Part shown: positions 61,993-64,000 of the stretch, piece by piece
Layout of the letters: every line of letters begins with the position of its first letter
Numbering within the stretch: position 1 is the stretch's first letter
NCBI GenBank assembly: GCA_965230015.1
Contig: CBDDKF010000026.1
Span: 1 to 64,000 of the forward strand
Reading direction: 5' to 3'
Source of the DNA: JABSQH01 sp965230015
GTDB taxonomy: Bacteria > Actinomycetota > Acidimicrobiia > Acidimicrobiales > Ilumatobacteraceae
DNA: 64,000 nt
Made by a program: the position numbers and the translations under genes
The notes under the pieces: generated by a model
The model's database searches: none
What the model saw: the letters and a program-made list of their open reading frames with translations, nothing else
Told to the model about the DNA's origin: nothing

Positions 61993-62938
61993 AGCCGTAG
62001 TCTGCCATCGGAGTAGCTGCGACTTGTTGTATGGCGCTGGCCTCATCGGGGGTCAGAAGTTGTTGCCAACGCCCCCGCCGGTCAACGATTGCTCCGCTGG
62101 CGAGGAGCGACTTGCGCCGCTCCTCGCCAGCAACAACCGCGTTGCCGTACTCACTAGAGAATTGGCGCATGAGACGCTCGCCTTCCGCGCGAATCCCCGT
62201 GTGGACGAGCATTTCTTCTACGGTTGACTCTGGCGCCGCAACGAAATCCTCGTACCTGACGGTGAGAATCCTCGCGTCGTCCAGCTCGGGTACTTGCACC
62301 GCAGCGCTCCAAACCGAGGCGCGCTGCAGGCAGTACTCCAATCGTCGTTCGCCTGGCGGCAGTCTCGAGAATGCACCGCCCGACGCACATACGTCCCGAG
62401 CATCACGGACTACGTTCACCACTCGCGCGCCGCCGAAGTCACTCAGTATCCGTCCAAGCGCGAAGACATGACGGGGTGTCTTCTCAAGCCAACGCTCGGC
62501 GGTTGGACATGAGCGTTGCGCGAGCTGGGCCATGAGTCGATCGAGCACGATTCCCGAGTCGTTCCAGTCTGTACCCACGGTGAGGGCCAACTCGCGAAAC
62601 TCGCGATCGCTCAGCTCGATTCGTGGCTTTGCTGCGAGGCGTAGCCGGACCTGAACGGCGGGTTGATCGTCCGTTGGACCGGGTGACGCATGGCCGAGCA
62701 AGCGAGGATCGATCGTCGATACCGCCGACTCGTCAACATAGGTGTAGAAGTGGGTCTCCGGAGCCGTTCCGACTTCGTCGGCGCTCGCCAGCAGGAGCTG
62801 GATGAGGGTTGTACCGGAGCGCGGGTGTCCGACGACAAACACAGGATTGGTCACACCTGGAACGTAGGTCGGGGCCTTGGCCCCCGTCTCATCCGGCGGG
62901 CCCGCGCGGAGATGTGTCGCTTCGACGACGCCCCGCAC
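61985..62938 (-). CDS. sulfotransferase family protein
   Basis: A 317-aa PAPS-dependent sulfotransferase. The 5'-phosphosulfate loop is VFVVGHPRSGTTLIQLLLAS; the 3'-phosphate site is in VVNVVRDARDVCAS, and RYEDFVAAPESTVEEML is typical of the family. It heads a three-gene minus-strand operon with the cytidylyltransferase and GT-B-like protein, suggesting a sulfated surface glycan. The conserved part begins at GTG 62854 (VTNPVFVV); the longer start at 62938 is possible. Confidence 0.82.
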   Translation of the reverse strand: MRGVVEATHLRAGPPDETGAKAPTYVPGVTNPVFVVGHPRSGTTLIQLLLASADEVGTAPETHFYTYVDESAVSTIDPRLLGHASPGPTDDQPAVQVRLRLAAKPRIELSDREFRELALTVGTDWNDSGIVLDRLMAQLAQRSCPTAERWLEKTPRHVFALGRILSDFGGARVVNVVRDARDVCASGGAFSRLPPGERRLEYCLQRASVWSAAVQVPELDDARILTVRYEDFVAAPESTVEEMLVHTGIRAEGERLMRQFSSEYGNAVVAGEERRKSLLASGAIVDRRGRWQQLLTPDEASAIQQVAATPMADYGYG

Positions 62939-62959
62939 TCAGGCTCTACGCTGCCGAAG

Positions 62960-63421
62960 GTGGAGCCAGTCACGATCGTCTTCGCAATCCTTGCGGCCGC
63001 ATTCGTGTTCGTCATCGCCGCAGTCGCCGTCGGGCGAGAGGCGCACCGCCTCGATGCGGTGGCGCCGCGGGCGGTGTACCAGCTCGACGAAGCGGTCGAC
63101 TTCGTCTGCGACAGACTGCCCGACGAGAGCCAGGCGCGGCTGACCCCAGAAGAGGTCGAACAGCTCCTGGTGTTCCACATGCAGTGGCTCCACTCGCAGG
63201 GCCTGCAGCCCGACAAGGCGGTCGACGCCAAGCAGTCGATCGACGAACCCGTCGTGCTCACCGAGGACACGCTCACCGCGTACCTCCTCGGTGAGGCGGA
63301 ACGCAATGACGTCGAACTGCTCGACGACGTCGATGCGGTCAACGTCGTCGAAGCGCACCTGGCCTACTTCGAGGCGATCGGCGCGGTCGGTCCACAGGCG
63401 GGTCTCGACGACGCGCTGTAA
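62960..63421 (+). CDS. membrane-anchored hypothetical protein
   Basis: A 153-aa protein with one N-terminal membrane segment (VTIVFAILAAAFVFVIAAVAVG) and a soluble acidic domain: YQLDEAVDFVCDRLPDESQARLTPEEVEQLLVFHMQWLHSQGLQ and VVLTEDTLTAYLLGEAERNDVELLDDVDAVNVVEAHLAYFEAIGAVG. The paired helical pattern is conserved-looking. No catalytic motif. GAAG immediately precedes GTG 62960. Confidence 0.65.
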   Translation: MEPVTIVFAILAAAFVFVIAAVAVGREAHRLDAVAPRAVYQLDEAVDFVCDRLPDESQARLTPEEVEQLLVFHMQWLHSQGLQPDKAVDAKQSIDEPVVLTEDTLTAYLLGEAERNDVELLDDVDAVNVVEAHLAYFEAIGAVGPQAGLDDAL

Positions 63422-63481
63422 CAGTTCGTCGCACTCGTTCGTCTCGCCGGCCGCTGAGCGTGGCTGCGAAGCTCACGCGTC

Positions 63482-64000
63482 ATGGCTGCGCCCATTCCGA
63501 AAGACCGCACGATCGCCGCACTCGACGAAGTGTGGACGAGCACCGAAACGCTCTTGGCGTCCCTCGACGCCGACGAATGGTCGAAGCAAACCGCACTGCC
63601 GGGCTGGGATGTGCAGGACAACGTTTCACACATGATCGGCACCGAGCAGATGCTGCTCGGGAACCAGGCGCCGCAGATCGACATCGACCGAGAGGCGAAC
63701 GAGCACGTACGCAACGACATCGGCGTGTTCAACGAAGTGTGGGTCGAGGCGTTGCGCTCGGAGACGCCGCCAGCGGTGCTCGCCTTGTTCCGTGAGGTCA
63801 CCACCCAACGTCGCGCCGCATTGGACGTGATGTCCCAGGAGGAGTGGGACGCGGAGTCGTTCACCCCAGCCGGTAAGGCGACGTACGGCCGGTTCATGCA
63901 GATCCGGGTGTACGACTGTTGGTATCACGAACAGGACATCCGCGACGCGCTGGGCCGGCCGGGGAACGAGTCCGGCCTCTCGGTCGAAGTGACGCTCGAC
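63482..64000 (+). CDS. maleylpyruvate-isomerase N-terminal/DinB-like domain protein (cut by window end)
   Basis: 173 codons to the end of the window, open at the right. IAALDEVWTSTETLLASLDADEWSKQTALPGWDVQDNVSHMIGTEQMLLGN is the hallmark of the mycothiol-dependent maleylpyruvate isomerase family (TIGR03083-like), with metal His in NVSHMIGTE and a later YDCWYHEQDIRDALGRPG. It supports an actinobacterial origin, since the family uses mycothiol. Start ATG 63482. Confidence 0.83.
   Translation, partial: MAAPIPKDRTIAALDEVWTSTETLLASLDADEWSKQTALPGWDVQDNVSHMIGTEQMLLGNQAPQIDIDREANEHVRNDIGVFNEVWVEALRSETPPAVLALFREVTTQRRAALDVMSQEEWDAESFTPAGKATYGRFMQIRVYDCWYHEQDIRDALGRPGNESGLSVEVTLD

Overview
The window looks like a chromosomal segment of a high-GC actinobacterium, most likely of the class Acidimicrobiia (Ilumatobacter-like). 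This rests on the very high third-position GC, many GTG starts and GTGA/ATGA overlaps between genes, an F420-type LLM oxidoreductase, a mycothiol-type maleylpyruvate isomerase domain, and a SUF rather than ISC iron-sulfur system. The taxon is an inference from gene content, not a measurement. I see no rRNA, tRNA, CRISPR array, integrase or insertion sequence, and no gene-free stretch over 300 bases.

Layout. 0-3.7 kb (minus): TauE/SafE permease (cut by the window start), HrpB helicase carrying four mutually compensating homopolymer indels, and a thioredoxin-fold protein. 3.9-12.8 kb: an eIF2B-like protein, a DUF2007-like protein, and a reductive pyrimidine/beta-alanine catabolic cluster (beta-ureidopropionase, dihydropyrimidinase, methylmalonate-semialdehyde dehydrogenase, LLM oxidoreductase, convergent omega-aminotransferase), then dienelactone hydrolase and a HAD phosphatase. 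12.8-17.4 kb: acyl-CoA dehydrogenase, LOG protein, secreted tripeptidyl-peptidase-like lipoprotein. 17.5-21.3 kb: class Ia ribonucleotide reductase nrdAB behind a near-consensus promoter. 21.3-29.2 kb: CaiB-type CoA-transferase, HMG-CoA lyase-like enzyme, two ArsA-type ATPases with complementary P-loop defects, beta-lactamase-fold hydrolase, UPF0104 membrane protein, MaoC hydratase, MutY. 29.3-35.3 kb: a beta-phosphoglucomutase/trehalose-phosphatase fusion with a GH65 phosphorylase, then two malyl-CoA lyase-family genes.

35.4-37.4 kb (minus) is the most unusual locus: a thioredoxin-fusion protein followed 4 bases later by a UGSC-family protein whose U is an in-frame TGA. A hairpin with the geometry of a bacterial SECIS element lies just downstream of that TGA, so the gene appears to be a selenoprotein.

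37.5-40.8 kb: metallo-beta-lactamase hydrolase, MauE-like membrane protein, oligopeptidase B. 40.8-53.2 kb: a dispersed SUF system, with ferredoxin, sufB, two inserted Tat-exported paralogues, a Cys-rich protein, sufD, Rieske protein and sufC on one side, and sufC2, sufS and sufU on the opposite strand. A 28-bp palindrome (AATT-N2-CACTAT-N4-ATAGTG-N2-AATT) stands once in front of each of the three suf transcription units. Two of those units look leaderless.

53.2-57.2 kb: xylose isomerase, a small conserved protein, an MBL hydrolase and a membrane protein; three of these four carry homopolymer indels. The region also holds a 43-bp direct repeat. 57.2-60 kb: methyltransferase, a VapBC-type toxin-antitoxin pair, acyl-CoA dehydrogenase. 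60-63 kb (minus): a three-gene surface-polysaccharide cluster (sulfotransferase, CMP-sugar cytidylyltransferase, GT-B-like protein). 63-64 kb: a membrane-anchored hypothetical protein and a truncated maleylpyruvate-isomerase-domain protein.
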